A DNA stretch of 64,000 nucleotides from Marsupella aquatica. Lineage: Eukaryota > Marchantiophyta. Shown here piece after piece: positions 23,515 through 37,802 of this stretch. A program made the position numbers and the translations under genes. The stretch lies in contig OZ316892.1 of NCBI GenBank assembly GCA_973895155.1, positions 14,880,001-14,944,000 of the forward strand, read 5' to 3'. A model generated the notes under the pieces. It worked only from the letters and a program-made list of their open reading frames with translations, made no database searches and was not told the origin of the DNA. Position 1 is the first letter of the stretch. Every line of letters begins with the position of its first letter.

Positions 23515-26500
23515 GATTTTGTTCTATCTTGCCTGCCAAATGAGACAAGCTAATTGGTTCCCTCTGTAGTCGTAGTTCAGTGAGGTGTGTTTTTTCAAAG
23601 GCACAGCTTAAAGGCGTAGTCAGATGTGCCTCCTAAGAGGACTCCGGACGAGCTCCTGGTGGCTTTGTAGTCATCAATGTGTAGTCGCATTTCTTCTTTC
23701 AATTCTATCTTCGTGGAACTTCATCATGGTGGTTTAGCTCGACACCTTCTTTCGTTTGGTGTGTTTCGTCTCGCATATTCTTTTTACCTCCACCGCCCTT
23801 CAACTTTCCCTCACCTACCGTCTTCTAAGTTTTCTCTGTTAATTTCTCGCGAGTGACGGTTGATTTGTGGAGTATGCGTAAGGCTTGGGAAGTCGAAATC
23901 GTTGAAGTTCCGTTACGTCTAAAATTGTACAGCGAATTGCCAGTGCCGTGTTGGGTGCAATGTGACTTTCGTTCTTCTTCAATGCATGGAAGGTTATAAG
24001 TACAACTGGGCCGATTTGTCCAGCTCATTTTTTTCTAGTTAGTCAAGATAGATCTAGGGATGACGAGATCCTCTTGAAGTAGTTTTGGTAGTCCAGGTGC
24101 AGAATTAATTGGCAGTGGAGTGAATAGTGTGAGTCGTGTCACTTGTGTTGATCGTGGGACATCATTACGGGTACGTGGACTCATTGCAGGGTCCGTCGTG
24201 TCAATTGTGGAAACGGGGAAATAAAATGTTCATTTATCCGCGTGAGATGCGGGTGAGTGCCCAAGCAGATGGCCTGAATTGGTCTCCCTTGTTTGACTTT
24301 TAGCTCCTACACTACATCAGGAAGTCTGCCTGGTTTATTTGAAGAACAGCTCTCGTTAAGGACACTGTAGCGCCACAGGAAAGTATTGGGTTGTACCGAA
24401 GTAGAAATGATTTGAGTTGAAGGTTGCATGCTTCTGTAATGTTCCATGAGACAGACGTCTGAGACGCCTGTGGATGATTCTGGTAAGTAGGCCAATTCGA
24501 AGAATGATCTGTTTAGGGGCACTCGGGCTTGGAACGATTTCTTCCGAGTCGAAGAGTCCGATGAGTAAAGTTAAATGATAATGGTCTGAAGAGGGATTAT
24601 TCTTGAGTAAATGGGTTTCTGCATTGTTTGTCGTCATATCTCGTCAAAGTATAGAGTTAGAAGGGACTCCGAAGTGCCAAGTAAAATAGGTTCATTTCTC
24701 AGTTGTAGAACACTTTGAAAGTTGGATGACATAGGTATGAAAGTAGATGCTGAGACTGGAGGGATTGCGAAACAAGTTCATAAGTGACTAACGACTGGAC
24801 AACGAGAAACGAGGATTTCTTCACCTTTTCTTTCCTGTTTGTCAGTGAATAGTGTTTGTTCTTTACCGGGTTTCTCATGCGTAATGCCCGATAGCCAGCG
24901 GTCGACGTATATCCGACTTTGTGGTAGCTCAAAGCCAGTGACGTTCACGCCGTAAAGCTGTTATCACTGGATGAACTTACTGGCTGAAAGGTTTATGTCT
25001 CCAAATTTACATTGAGGTTTTACATGTAACAAGTAGGCTACTGCCCCCCTTGGACTTTTGTGGACAATGCTATTATTTATTGAAGTGGGATTACTTGTAG
25101 TTGTGAACTCAGATCCCAGGTGTGAGCATTTGTAGAACTGCTGAAGTCACTCTCAGAGTCATTCATGGCCCTAGTTGTCAACTTGTTGGCCGTCTTGAGT
25201 TTTGTCTTGAAGTTCTCTGGTTTCTGTAGTGACGGCTCCACGGTGGAAAGCTTTCAAACGAGTGCACCAAAGATGAGCATCAGTCTGAACGTGGATTTAA
25301 TTGTGTTTCCTACCTGAAGAATTTATCTAGTTCAACTAACGGGTGTCGCCTGTGGAAGAAAATTGTCACTTCAGCGTGAAAGTGCTTTCGCTACTTTCGC
25401 GGACATGATAATATGATTTGATAATTGATTGTCCCCTTCTTCCTCCTAGTCCTTCAAGTGGTTCACTATTTATTGGCGCTATCCTTGTCATTTGTGCTTT
25501 TCTTGAGGGTTCTCTCATTGCCGCCAATTGGAACTCCCCAAAACTTTTCTTACCAGCGAGGGCATGAGTCATGCACCATGCCAAGCCCCTTAAGTGAGAT
25601 CTCACTTCATTGTCTCGTATTTCCGTGGATGTTTGTAAATTTTCATTTTTACTTTCTTGACGGTCCTGTCATTTCGGTCAGGAGTGGCTTTTTCATACAT
25701 GCACGGTCTATAGTACTTTCTGCCACGTTAAATTTACGGGCCTGACAGGTGATGTCAAATCCAGGCCCATTTACGTCCCACCTCGTGGCCTTTAAAAGCT
25801 CCTCAAACGGAAGTGCCTAACGTCAATGTGGGGTGGGTTCCAGGAGAACCTGAGGCATTCCGGAGTGTTGACAGGCATTCGAGTTTTTCAGTAAATTCTG
25901 GCATAGCGGGCGAATGGTCGTCACTTCTGCCTAGACGTGAAGGTGAGTCATTGTTTGCTCTTGGGATTGTACTAGGGATGAGCTCGAGGTGAAACTCACT
26001 TTTTCTCCTGACGGGAGCATTGACTATAATTATGTCACCTAACTCAGTTTTCTCCTGACGGGATTGAGTTTGTCACCTTCAGTCTTGTGAGGAACAAAAT
26101 GTTTGTGTGGGAGGGCCAGACTAGTGCAACATTGAAAGCTCGATGCATGTTCGGGAGCCAGGCAGCTTAAAAGCTTCTTCTTGCTGGGGAGCTCTATGAA
26201 AGGCCATAGTGAGTGCGGCCTGCATCTCACAGTCAGTTTTGGGTAATTTTTGTTTCTGGAGGAAGACTTCACTGCAATTCACATATTCGCACGAAGGTGT
26301 TATAACTATGGTACACAATTATGTGAGTCATGGTTCACGGAACAAGCGCTGGAGCAACTTATTCAAAGCAAACTTTGGTGGTACTCAAAGAACAAAGTCA
26401 AACTGACACATTTATACATGGTTTTGTGTTAGGTTAAAAAGTTTAGTAGATGGACCAATGGAGATGTTGTCTCCCCTTGATGCCTTCAAATCCTACGTAC

Positions 26501-28870
26501 ATCCGTTGACAGCTTAGGTGTTACTACAAGCTTCTATGTGCTTTATTATTGTACCACTTGGTCATCAAACATAAGTAGTTCTTCCAAAGCCTCTTGTCGA
26601 CATATATCTAACTCACCATTGAAGTACTGAATAAATGCCAATCAACTGGCCCCAATCAGTAGTTTATCTTGCAAAATTATTCTCTGGTCATGCCTTCTAC
26701 AAGTGACAAGATTTTCTGGATTGTAAATGAAATTCTCTCTAAGCACTTCTGGATTTTGTTGGCTGACACTATCGGCCTGTTTGGGAGAGAAAGCAGTCAA
26801 ATGAATTGGTTCCGGTGTTGACGAATTCATAGGATTTAGTCTGGTTGTGGGGGTTGTCAAGCATGTTTTGGGAGGTAGAGATTTTTGGTAACCAGCTCTC
26901 AAAAGTTGAGAATGCAAGGATGATGGATTAAGGAAATTGAAAGGTTTAAACTGGTCATTTAGGTTTAGTTCAGATATGCTTAGACATAGCATCGGCAACA
27001 CTTCTAGATTACAATGCCTCCCAAACTTCTTCATCAAAACTCCCCCTCCATAACTCACTAAGTTGTTTCATCAAAGCTCTCCCTTGTTAATCAACTAAAG
27101 TAATTTAAATTAGGTTAAAGTTACACAATAGGTCCGGATCCCAAAAATGCATTTACGCAAATCACCCAAGACACCATTCATCTATTTACTCATCTTGTCA
27201 CAAATAAGACAGTTATGATATGACACTAAAGGTATAGTTACAGTATAGGCTCCCCACTGGAAAACAAATACCAATAATAGTGAAATTGAAGCTTACTGGC
27301 AACTCCGAACACCTATAACCTTCATTTAAACTCGATCACACGATAGACATAGCTTTCAATCATTCCGTCCTTCCAGCGCTACTGTCCTTGTTCTTTCCTC
27401 TTGTAGATTATCTCTTTATTTAATTTGCACTGTGAACAAACGGAATTTTTAATTGCTGTTTGAGGGCCAATTAAATACTAACAAATTTCAAATTCTCACT
27501 GTGATTCATTCTAGAAATTGCTGCTATCTTTGTTGTAAAAGTGTTGTCAAAAGTCCTGGGAAGGAACTCAAACATGTAATGAGCGAGTTTCCTTGATTTG
27601 ACATTCACTACCGCATTCGACCTAGCCAACTACAAACAGTTTTAAATATGTGAGGGTCGACATGACATATGTACCTTTTAAGAAGCTAAGCGTAATCAAA
27701 AAGTAACATTTGTTTATTAAGAGACAACAAAGTATCAGTTTCTTAAGTTGTACGACTCCACAGACTGTTGCATCAGATCTCCTTTAATTAACATTAATTT
27801 TATCATTTCTCTTTTCTCTTTACTTTATAAGACATTCAAGTAGCCAACTTTTAAAAATCAGATCACGTTTACAACTTGTCCCTTCACTATACTTTCCATG
27901 TGTGTAAGCATAGCAATCATACAAAGTATTAGGTACTGCCATTGCAGTATGACTCACAGAAAGCTCACAGAAACTAGTTCAGGCATCGGCAGACCATAAC
28001 GTAAAATTGGGTTACGGTATTTGTCACAAAGATTCATTGGTGATGTGGATGGATCTACTTGGAAGCAACACAAGATAGTGACTAATATGCAATTGAAGTA
28101 AAGTAAGGTTTGTTGTTGTTGAGTACTTGGGTAGTGATCATAATCGGGAAACAAGTAACTGCCCTAAGATCAACTGAACAAAAGAAATGTGGGCTTATGG
28201 AATTGTGAGACATTCTGAGAATTCCTCACTTGTGACAGCCGTTTCTAGAATTTGATGTTTTAAATAGTCTCAAATGTCATTGATTTTATTTTCATTCTTT
28301 GGGTTGGTCCCCCTTGGTTGGGATCTGAACTTTGAAGCAAGAGCTTCATTTGATTTTATACAAAGAACATAAAGGCAGCAGTGATTTCTGTCACTGAAAA
28401 GAGTTAGACCAACCCACTATTTGCTTGTCATAGTTTAATCATTTCCCCTGTGATCCTGCATTTGGGATCCTGTCTCCTGGTTTGACACTTTTTGGTCTTT
28501 GGCAGTGTGCTAAATGTTGGTGAAAGGAAAGCTATCAATGCAGGGATTTGAAGCTAGATCTGGAGCTAGATCTCAATAATATGATCCCTTTGAATAAACT
28601 ATTAGAGGGCTACTAAACCTTGGAAGATGGTTCAGAATGCAACTGATTATGAAGAAAGAACACTGTAGGTCTCAGGTAGGTCTTGTAGCAAGACCTCACA
28701 AGTTGAGAACAAGTTTACAGAGACATGATGCAAGAGACCTGGTAGAATTATTGACTCAGAGAGAGGATATCATGGATGGTGTTGTGGAAGAACCGGTACT
28801 GAAAACTATTTCATGAATGTAAGGAGCACTTTTAAGTCAATAACAAGGAAAGGAAGGCCAATGAGACACA
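23515..28870. other. hnRNP 3' UTR followed by gene-free DNA and the permease promoter
   Basis: A candidate poly(A) signal AATAAA lies at 24220-24225, about 700 bases after the hnRNP stop, so the 3' UTR probably extends there. The remainder has no recognisable gene. A minus-strand 138-codon frame at 26642-27058 is open but matches nothing I know and is probably fortuitous. Short duplicated words occur near 25998-26060 (TTTCTCCTGACGGGA twice). The stretch 28200-28870 should contain the permease promoter and leader; I see no strong core motif. Confidence 0.5.
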
Positions 28871-31800
28871 ATGGACTCAGTAACTGGCATCATAAACTCT
28901 ACCATATCGAAGATCACAAGAAAGGTGGTCTCCTTCGGAGGCAATGAATCCTCATTAGGTTACAGTTCTGCCAATTTGTATGAAGATTTCAGTGTTGTGG
29001 ATACATCCTTGTACAGTGGGGAGCCATCACCTTCTGTGAGTTACACAACTGGGTATGCTAATGCCTCTCTTGGTGTTGCTCCTGATGTTGGTGGAACCTC
29101 TTCACCTATGTTGTTTCCTGTGATCTCTGATAAAACCCTCTCATTTGATTCTGGAGAGCATCCTCGAGGTCATGAGACAACTTTTGTTGAGCGTCGTGGT
29201 GTCTCATATGATGATGATACCCACCCTTCATTGCATCCAGTCCTAAAGAACAACAATCTCTCTATATTTTCTGGTGAACCTGGTGGCGGACTAGAGGAGA
29301 TTTCTCCTATGCCTCGTCATGAAAATGGAACCACTCCGATCTCCAACATAGAGAGAGTAAAGAAGAAAATGTCTGTGTTTTTTGCATTTCAACGGCTTTC
29401 ATTGCAGCCAGAGGAACGTGGACTTTCTTCACTTGGTGGATTGAATGAACAAGACTTGCCATCTTTCCATGGAAACACAATGGCCACCAGCTTACAGGGC
29501 TCCCAGTCAAATCAACCTGTTCTTCCAGGGAAAAGAAGAGCACCAAAGACTAGGAAGCTGGGTGCTGCAATGCAATCTCAACATCAAGTGCACCTCCTTA
29601 GTAATTTGCACTTGATTGGAATCACCTTCTTTGCTGTATCTGGGGTAAGCATTTGTGTCATTCACTTGATTGTTCCTTGTGAGCGCAATTTGAGATGTCA
29701 CTAACAAAAGAGTTCCTTTAGCATGTGCTTCAATTTCCATACAATCACAATAAAATTGTGGATAGACTGTATACAAAAAATGATATCAGAGGGCTCTATC
29801 TTATTAGGATTTCGTAGATCCTTTCCCATTAGCGGGGAATGGTGATGAAAGTTAATAAAGAGCTGTCAAAAGACTCAAGCTCCTTGCTTAGAGGTCCTTT
29901 CTTACTTCCACACCAAGTCAAAAATCTGATAGCTGAGCTCATATAATCAAAAACCCTCATTTTTTCTTTTCTTTGAAATCAACTTTTAATCAGTAACCAG
30001 TAAAAAGCATATAGAAAACAGACCAATCACCCAGAGAGAAGATAGCAGTCCAGGGGTCCAACCCAGCCAGACACATCTAATGGGACACAATGATTTAATA
30101 AATCCCTCCTGTTAATTTTCCAACACCAGTTAATTTCTTTGTTTTTCTTTCCATGTGAGATGTAGGAATGAATCCAATTGAGTAGGACCTATTAACTTCC
30201 TCCTAAAGGTGTTCAATGCCCTCCTTGCTTACTTTGAATTGTTATAGAATAATGTGGCTTGTACATGTAGGGGCCATATGGATTTGAACCCGCGGTGGCA
30301 GCAGGGGGGCCAGGGCTGATGCTAGTGGGGCTACTATTCTTTCCTGTGCTGTGGTCTGCACCGCTAGCATACATGACTGCAGAACTTTCATGTATGATTC
30401 CAGAAAGCGGAGGCCATGTCTTGTGGGTATATCGAGCATTCGGACCATTTTGGTCATTTGTAAATAGTTGCTTTGCGTTTGCCTGCAGTGTGTTGGACAA
30501 TGCCATGTATCCTGTTCTATTTGTGGAGTACATGTCCGAGTTGTTCTATGAAGGCAAGAACAGCATCTCTTATAGCTGGAGTATCTTCTTAAAAGTCTTG
30601 ATTGTTCTCTTTGTCACTATCATCAACATTCTTGGCATCGACATAGTTGGTGAGTGAATTTTGCTTGAAAACCTCATCTCTACAGCAGCCCCTAAATTCA
30701 AAGAAATCAAAATTAATCCATTTTCATAATACATTTGCTACTATTTTTGTGGTCATCTCGCAATGACTGATTCCTAATAGGATTCACCACAAAGCCTTAA
30801 TAAACATCTTAATTTTATATTGTAGATTACATTTTTATTCAGGAAGTTTCTCAATATTTTATATCAATCTAGATTATCATGACAACCTTAGCTCATTGGA
30901 ATAACTTGGCAAAAATAGAGGACTATGAATTTATAAATGTACTCAAGGTTATAGAAAGACATCTCAATTATGACATCAAAGATTTTGTTTGGACAGGGTT
31001 GGCATCAATCGTTCTTGGTTTGATGGTGCTTGCACCGCTTGCTATTATGTGTCTTGTTGGACTGGGCCATCTCAACTTTGATTGGATGGATTCAAGTAGC
31101 CACGGGGCAAGTGGGCCAGCTGTTATTGATTGGAAAAAGTTCTTCACTCTATTGTTGTGGAATACTTCAGGGTCTCTTTTATCACTCTGCACGCCTAGTT
31201 CAACTTTTCGTTGAGGTTTGCTTGCACATCTTGCAATTTAGACATTCCAAAGGAAATAAAGACAGAGAAATAAGAGTACTTATTGTCACAACATCAGCTC
31301 AGTACATGACTGTGCCAATCATCAGCTCTATGTTGTTGAAAGCAAGCTATAAGCACATTATTTGTGAGAGATTTTAGAAACAAATACAAAGTAAGACTAC
31401 AGTAGCTAGAGTTCTGAATTTTCAAGCTAGCAGGTTTGATGCAGTTGGAACGTGCGCAGCTGAAGTGCGAACGCCAAGTCATTCGTATCCACATGGCTTA
31501 AGAGTGGGCTTAGCCCTCATCACTAGTGTGTATGCTATACCCACTATTATTGGAATAAGTGTCCTTCCAAACTTCTCGGAGTGGAAGGAGGGAACATACA
31601 TGATTGTGGCAAAGCTCATTGGGGGGAACTTTTTGAAGGTAATACATGGTCATGAATGTTGAATGTTCTATAAATTCCTAGTATCATTTGGATCAACCTG
31701 TCTCTTAAAGTGGTGAATTTGTGATTCAGTAGTCTCGAGATACTTCAATATTCCTGTGAACATTGCTACTCCAGTTTCCAACACCTTTACTCATTGAAGT

Positions 31801-34800
31801 AACCTTGAGGCACTTTCAAATTTTTGCTTACTGGTCAATTTATGTTGAGTCAAGTTGTATACAAGAACAAGTAGATTTCCATTGAGATCCTTTGGGGTGG
31901 CACACAGAGCCAGAATGAAACCTTGCACAAGATTTGTAATTTTATTTTCTGGTCAGAAATATATTAGCAGTTGCCCCCTCTTCTTGGCTTTTTAGCTTGT
32001 GATTTTACAATATGTTGTGCAGAATGTCCTATAATAACTTGGGTAAGAGGTGTTAATTGATTTAAAACCCTGGGCTTGCAGGGTTGGATGGGAATCTCTG
32101 CAGCATCAAGTGCACTCGGACTACTCCTTACTCGTCTATGCACCAATTCAAGAATTCTCTATGGGATGGCTCTTGTAGAGCAGGTGGCTCTCAAATTAGA
32201 GGACCATGCCATGAATGTTTCCTCGGAAATGAATTATACTTCCAATGCAAATATGTACCCTTGACATGGTCTTGCTCTTGTACTCAACCTGAAGTATGTT
32301 TTGCAATGCACTTGAGATCTCTAAAGAATGGCAAGGCATAGCCTATTCGTCACAAAGTCTTGTAAACAATGCTAAGGCTACAGTAGTTTCAAAACAAATA
32401 TTTGATTAAATGAAGATTACATTGGTCATTGATATCTAGACCACCATCCAAATAGACTCATATAATACTTACCTTAAATTGGTTTGCACAAGTTGATTAT
32501 GTTTGGCACTGATTGATTACTGAAGTGAAGGCTAACCTTCCTACATACTATGTCTTCAATTTTTGCTGCCCAGTCTGATGTCACACCTGTCACTAAGAGT
32601 TCAGTAAGTTCATGATCAACCTGAGAGATACCAAATTGCATGCATCCCAGCACAATGGAGCTCTCTTGACAAGTCTTCCAAACTTTTGACACTAGAAAAC
32701 AACAAATCCTTGAAGGGCGATTAGGTCACAACTCCTTCTGGATAATTTAGGATTTTCCTAAAGTACCCTCAAGTTGTGCCCTACTAACATGATGGCATTT
32801 CTCAAGTACAATTTCTTAAAATCCCTTTAGTTTAACTGTAAGCCAACTAAGTACTGCAATTGTCATCTTAGCACATGTGATCTTCCATGAGTTGAATTAT
32901 TTGACTCTGGAGATTGTACAGAGATCATTCTTGTTTTGGACTGGAGAATATAAATTCATGTGCACTTTCAGCTTTAATAACCACATTGGGTACATTACTC
33001 CTGATCATAGCCGTGATCTATCCATGTTATGTTCATGAAATGAAAATGAATAGCAATTACTAATAAACCTGACAATACGGGACTATAATGGAAGGAAATT
33101 AATATCTTTATATAACCAAACCAAGATTACTTGTTAATCAGACTTACCTTGAGGGTTAGTAGGGTTTTATGAGCATAAAAGTAAAACCAAGCTTATTTGG
33201 GGTTTTCCAGAAATGAGTGTCTCTATCGCTTTTTGGTGTTGACATTTCTATTACTACTATCAAACAAATATCTTTTGGGGAACACTTTTTGCTTTAGTAA
33301 GATATTTACCGACTAACTCTTGGCATTGCATAAGTGGGACTTCAACTTCTTAAATTATACATAAATTTATGGTTTGTGCATGCCTGGTGTTAAGGTTCCA
33401 CCTGTGTTTTCCAAGATTCATCCTACGTATGCTACTCCTTGGATGGCTATCCTTGCAACCTCACTTTGCACATTGCTATTAACGGGCTTCAACTTTTACT
33501 CCCTTGCTGAGGTAAAATATGTACAGCTACCTTATTAAGGTCAATATTAACTTTATAATAGTCTAGCAATGATTGCATCTGTCTCCAAAATTTTTAATAG
33601 CAAAGGATGGCTCATTGAAGTCAATAGAAACTCTCCAAACAAACAAATGGTTAGAGCCTGTTTGGTCACTTGAGTAGTGTCTACGTTGGCTAGATCTTAA
33701 GAAACAAGCAATTGGAACACTTTGAGCCTTAAGCTCGGATGGGATCCCAAAAGCTCTTTATATGAAGTTGAGCTTTACCATTTTAGCAAAAATGCTGGTT
33801 TTCATTGCATTTGGTAATCTCACTTTTTCTGTGTGCATGAAGAACAATTAGGAGTTTTGAAGGCATGTAGCATTAGCCTGATGAACCTGAACAAACAAGT
33901 TTTTTTGCCCAAGTAGTCACTTAGATGTTTTTAACACGGAATGCCATTGTAGATGTACTTCAGAGAGTAGAAAGAAAGAAAAAATCTAGGCTGCTCAATT
34001 TAATTTGGCTCCAAAATATTAAAAACCTAGCTATTAGTCAACTTTTGGTGCAAACTTTTAATGAAGTGGATTCAAGGTTGATCTGCTTACATACTTATGT
34101 ATGTGATTGACTACTCAGGCAGACATGTTGTTCTACGCCTTTTCAACTATACTCAAATTTGCTGCACTTGTTCAACTAAGATTCACAGAACCTGATGCCT
34201 TCCGTCCCTATCAAATCCCAATGGAAACTTACCCTCTTGCAGGTAGGCTCTCAGTCAAGTCTATGGGATTTTCTCCAACCCAAGTTTTTGAGATTACTTG
34301 TGCTTTTGAAGGCTTACACATGACATTTGTCTGTTATATCTCATGAGAACCTTTTGTACTATTTCTTTGCAGCTTGTTCAATCATTCCAATAGGGTTGTG
34401 CATCTCCATGATTTTGTTGTCTTCCGAGCGCGCCCATGGAATTGTGCTCGCAGGTATTACATTGCGCCCAATAAATTTCCTTCACTTTAATATCAATATA
34501 ACAAGCTAAGATTGATGGATGGAGGTTCTACAAAACTGTTTACCTCTTATCAATACACATACACTTTAACTCTCAAATGTCTACATACAGACTAAAATAA
34601 CTACAATACTTGATGTGTGCAATGCAGGGAATATGGGAAGCGCTAATGTCACTTTAATAAATACAATATCCTAGTGATTTTGTCAAACTGAAGCTCCCAT
34701 GGACCACCACTTCTGGCAATGTGCTTAGATGGACTAATGCAATCCACATGGATCACTATGAAACATTCTATGTTACTCAGAAAGCAGTTTTTCATTGTAT

Positions 34801-35697
34801 GAATGCTCGTTTTCTTGGGTGTCACATAGTGTCACTCCAATAAATAACATCCTATTGATTTTGGGGGACCTAAGCTCCTATAGTCCATCATGTTTGATAA
34901 GATTCTCTGATGGACCTTTGAAACCTACATGAATCATCCCAAAACATTACTTGTTCCTCGGATAGCTTTCTTCCATTGTATAGATTCTCATTGTTTTTGT
35001 TGTTAAAAAAGTGACTAGTCCATTGGTGTCTCAAATTTAGCGACCCATTAGGGCGTGTCAAAGCAAGTCTTATGTATGTCTTGGATGCCTGATCTTTAAT
35101 GAGAGCACATATATAGGTAGCACATAAGGACGTCTGATCTTTACTGAGGGCACATATATAGGTAGCACATAAGGACGTCTGATCTTTACTGAGGGCACAT
35201 ATATATATGTAGCACATAAGGATTTTGTCCTGGCCATAAAAAAATCTTGTGGTTTTGGTGGTTCAACACTTAGGGCCCTTGGTTGATACGCCCTAGCTGT
35301 TACAGCATCCACATGGAAAGTTTGGACACAATTCTAGGAAACCATTGTTAGAGGACTTGAATCCTTCAGTCTGCAACAAAAGGGCTGATTTCAGATTAAT
35401 TGCTGTGCAGGGGCAACAGTTGCGATATTGTGTTTTATAGTCAAGGAGATTTACAATCAATATGGGTCAGAAGCTGAGGAAGCCATGAACAATCGCCTAC
35501 AACAAATCCAGCATAACATGAACAACATGCAAAGGCGGATTGACAAAGTGGTTGCAGAAGACTTTGCAGCTCCTTTGAGTAACCTCGGCCAATCAATTCA
35601 CCTTAGTCCACGATTGGGTGCAATGAGACAAGATAAACGGGAGATATTTCCGAGAGAAAATGACATGGAACGAGGTAGTGACAGAGGCTTTGACTAG
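28871..35697 (+). CDS. APC-superfamily polyamine/amino-acid permease with long N-terminal extension
   Basis: A membrane transporter resembling plant polyamine uptake transporters (PUT/LAT group), predicted to move polyamines or amino acids with protons. Nine GT-AG exons join in frame: 28871-29644, 30271-30649, 30997-31171, 31434-31638, 32082-32183, 33395-33511, 34119-34242, 34373-34453, 35411-35697; 747 aa. The transport core begins at the end of exon 1 (LIGITFFAVSG) and continues GPYGFEPAVAAGGPG, AELSCMIPESGGHVLWVYRA, FGPFWSF and MYPVLFVEYMSE, giving roughly ten or more hydrophobic segments to VAILCFIVKEIY. The C-terminal tail is hydrophilic with a probable coiled coil (NRLQQIQHNMNNMQRRIDKV). 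Exon 1 encodes a roughly 245-residue hydrophilic extension not seen in the usual 450-550 aa family members. It carries three imperfect SGE-centred motifs: LYSGEPSPS, SFDSGEHPR and IFSGEPGGG. ATG 28871 follows an in-frame TGA at 28862. Introns are AT-rich; intron 8 holds a 45-bp tandem array. Confidence 0.92.
35089..35223. repeat. Tandem repeat, three 45-bp units, in permease intron 8
   Basis: Units start at 35089, 35134 and 35179, each reading CTGATCTTTA(A/C)TGAGRGCAC then an ATATATA tract and GTAGCACATAAGGA. The third copy has a slightly longer AT tract. Units are nearly identical, so the expansion is recent. Confidence 0.93.
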
Positions 35698-37550
35698 ACC
35701 TGCAAGTGTATCTCCCTCACCTAGAAACCACCTGTAGTGGGTATTGTGTTTGTCAGTGAAAGCTCCAATGCAATAATAAATCTTGAGAAACTCTTGGAAT
35801 TTCATGTTTCTATAAGAATTGTTCAGAACACAACGAGAAGTGATGCATCTTGAGGTTAAGTGGACTAGTCAAGTCACAACCCCAAAGGGCAGTTGGATTG
35901 TGCTGCAAAGGAGAATGACTACCGCATTTTTTGTTCAATGACAAAACCTGGAATTATCCACAAAGCTTCCAGACACAATCTCTCTGGTCAACCGAGGTAC
36001 ATCACCTTGTTGGACGCTAAACCTGGTACTGAGATACAAAATTGGTCAAATGCAAGGTAGATCCGACAAATGTTTGGCACTCCTCACTGATTGTAGAGAA
36101 CTACAACCCTCCCAGGGTAATTATTACTCTAAAAAGGAATTATGGACATGAAATTCAAAGAACTGTACTGCAGCTATCCATTGCCATATGATCTCACTAC
36201 TTTCACAAGAAAGAAATAGCAAGACCTCTGTTTGCCTCTACCACTAGGGCATATTTGAATTACACCACAATGAATCTTCTTCAGCTACACTCTGGGATTG
36301 GTCACCCATGCATTTTTGGAATTGGTATAATTACTCGCTTGGGTAGTGACCAGCCATTGTTTTGTGGACAATTTTTTTCCAAAACTTACCTTGAAAGGGG
36401 CTGGCTAGCTAATGATACTTGGCTAAATTCTGGAAAAAATGACAGTTGTTCACCACATCAAGATCAAGGGCTGGCATCATTTGCTAGCAAGCCCTAGGCA
36501 AGATAAGGGTTGTTTGTCTCCTGCTCATTCCATGCAGTGTACATATCGCCAGCCAATGACAATAAGCTAGCGGAGTTTTCCCAAGAATGAGCTAGCGGAG
36601 CCAAGAAATTTTCCCAATAAGTTAATTTCTCAGTTTCTATTAAAGAGAGCAACTATTCAAGTTGCCTTTGTCACCTGAATGCTGCTAAACTTTGGGATTA
36701 GCTAGCTAATTTACTCTTGACCAGAGATTATTAGCCAGTTGGCTGTAACCCAAAGCACATGTAGTAGCCAACTTTCCTTACTCCATAGACCAGTAGGGAG
36801 CCACCTTGGCAACTTTTTTAATACAGAAAAAATGGCATTCCAAATTATTCCTTGAAATTTTTTACAACACTTTAATTAGTCATGCTTGCAGAATTCTGGG
36901 CTATATTGATGGATAGTACTATTTAAGAAAATAAAATTGGAGGGGGGCGCAGAGATCTGTGATGGATAGCACTAATTAAAACCATTAGTACAACAAGGAT
37001 TTTTCTCGTTTGGGCTCAGCAGTCAGTGGGGTCTGCAATGGGTTCCCTCTCTGCTAGACGGGTTGTACAACATTTGGCTCCGTCAAAGATCACCATTGTC
37101 AAAAGGGAAGGTTGCGGTGACGACGCATCAGAAAAGGAGAACATCATGAATTGTAGCCTCTACTCTCTGATTGAAACTCATTACCAAAAGTCCAATAACA
37201 GTCTGGCAAATGCTTAGGAGTCGGTTGTTGGTACGGCAGACAAGATGAAAAGCGTTCTCCAAGCAAGAAAGCGATTATTGAACGATCAGACACTGCTTAG
37301 GAAAACCCAATAAGCAAGAAATCTAAGGATGAGTCTGATGCCACTGTGTGCTTTAATACCAATCGAGATACCAATGCGTAGTAGGCATGGCGTCAGCTAG
37401 CTCTTGACTTTCACAGTAAAGATTACAAACTCATTTGGATTTTAGGGGTCAATCCGTCAGGATGACAAAGTTCTTCAATTGCAGAGTTCCACAATTTGAA
37501 CACAATCTATTTGAAATCCCTCTTCATTATTAAGAGCAGGTTCTGCATTT

Positions 37551-37802
37551 GTGAGGCCAGGCATGAAATCTTTACTTTCACGAGTGAAGATTTTATCAAT
37601 TTTAAAACGTCTGGCGGATACTTAAAAGGAGGTTCTAAGAAGTGGCTTTGCAGTTTTGAAGAGGTGTCATATGTTTGTGAGGCTGGGCATGAAATATTTA
37701 CTTTCACGAGTGAAGATTTCATCAATTTTAGAACGTCTGGCGGATATTTAAAAGGAGGTTCTAAGGAGTAACTTTTGCAGTTTTGAAGAGGTGTCATATG
37801 TA
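37551..37802 (+). repeat. 126-bp tandem duplication with an open 42-codon period
   Basis: Copy 1 begins at 37551 and copy 2 at 37677, both opening GTGAGGC..GGCATGAAAT and containing TTTACTTTCACGAGTGAAGA and GTCTGGCGGATA. The period is a multiple of three and one frame is open through both (EIFTFTSEDFIN(F)..TSGGYLKGGSK in each copy) until a TAA at 37769-37771. No known domain is recognised, and whether the frame is ever translated is unclear. Confidence 0.85.

Noticed and set aside
22531-23548. Minus-strand open frames of 155 and 207 codons opposite the hnRNP exons
   Set aside because: They are antisense shadows of the RRM2 and Gly/Tyr-repeat exons; His-rich peptides reflect the complement of GGY codons.
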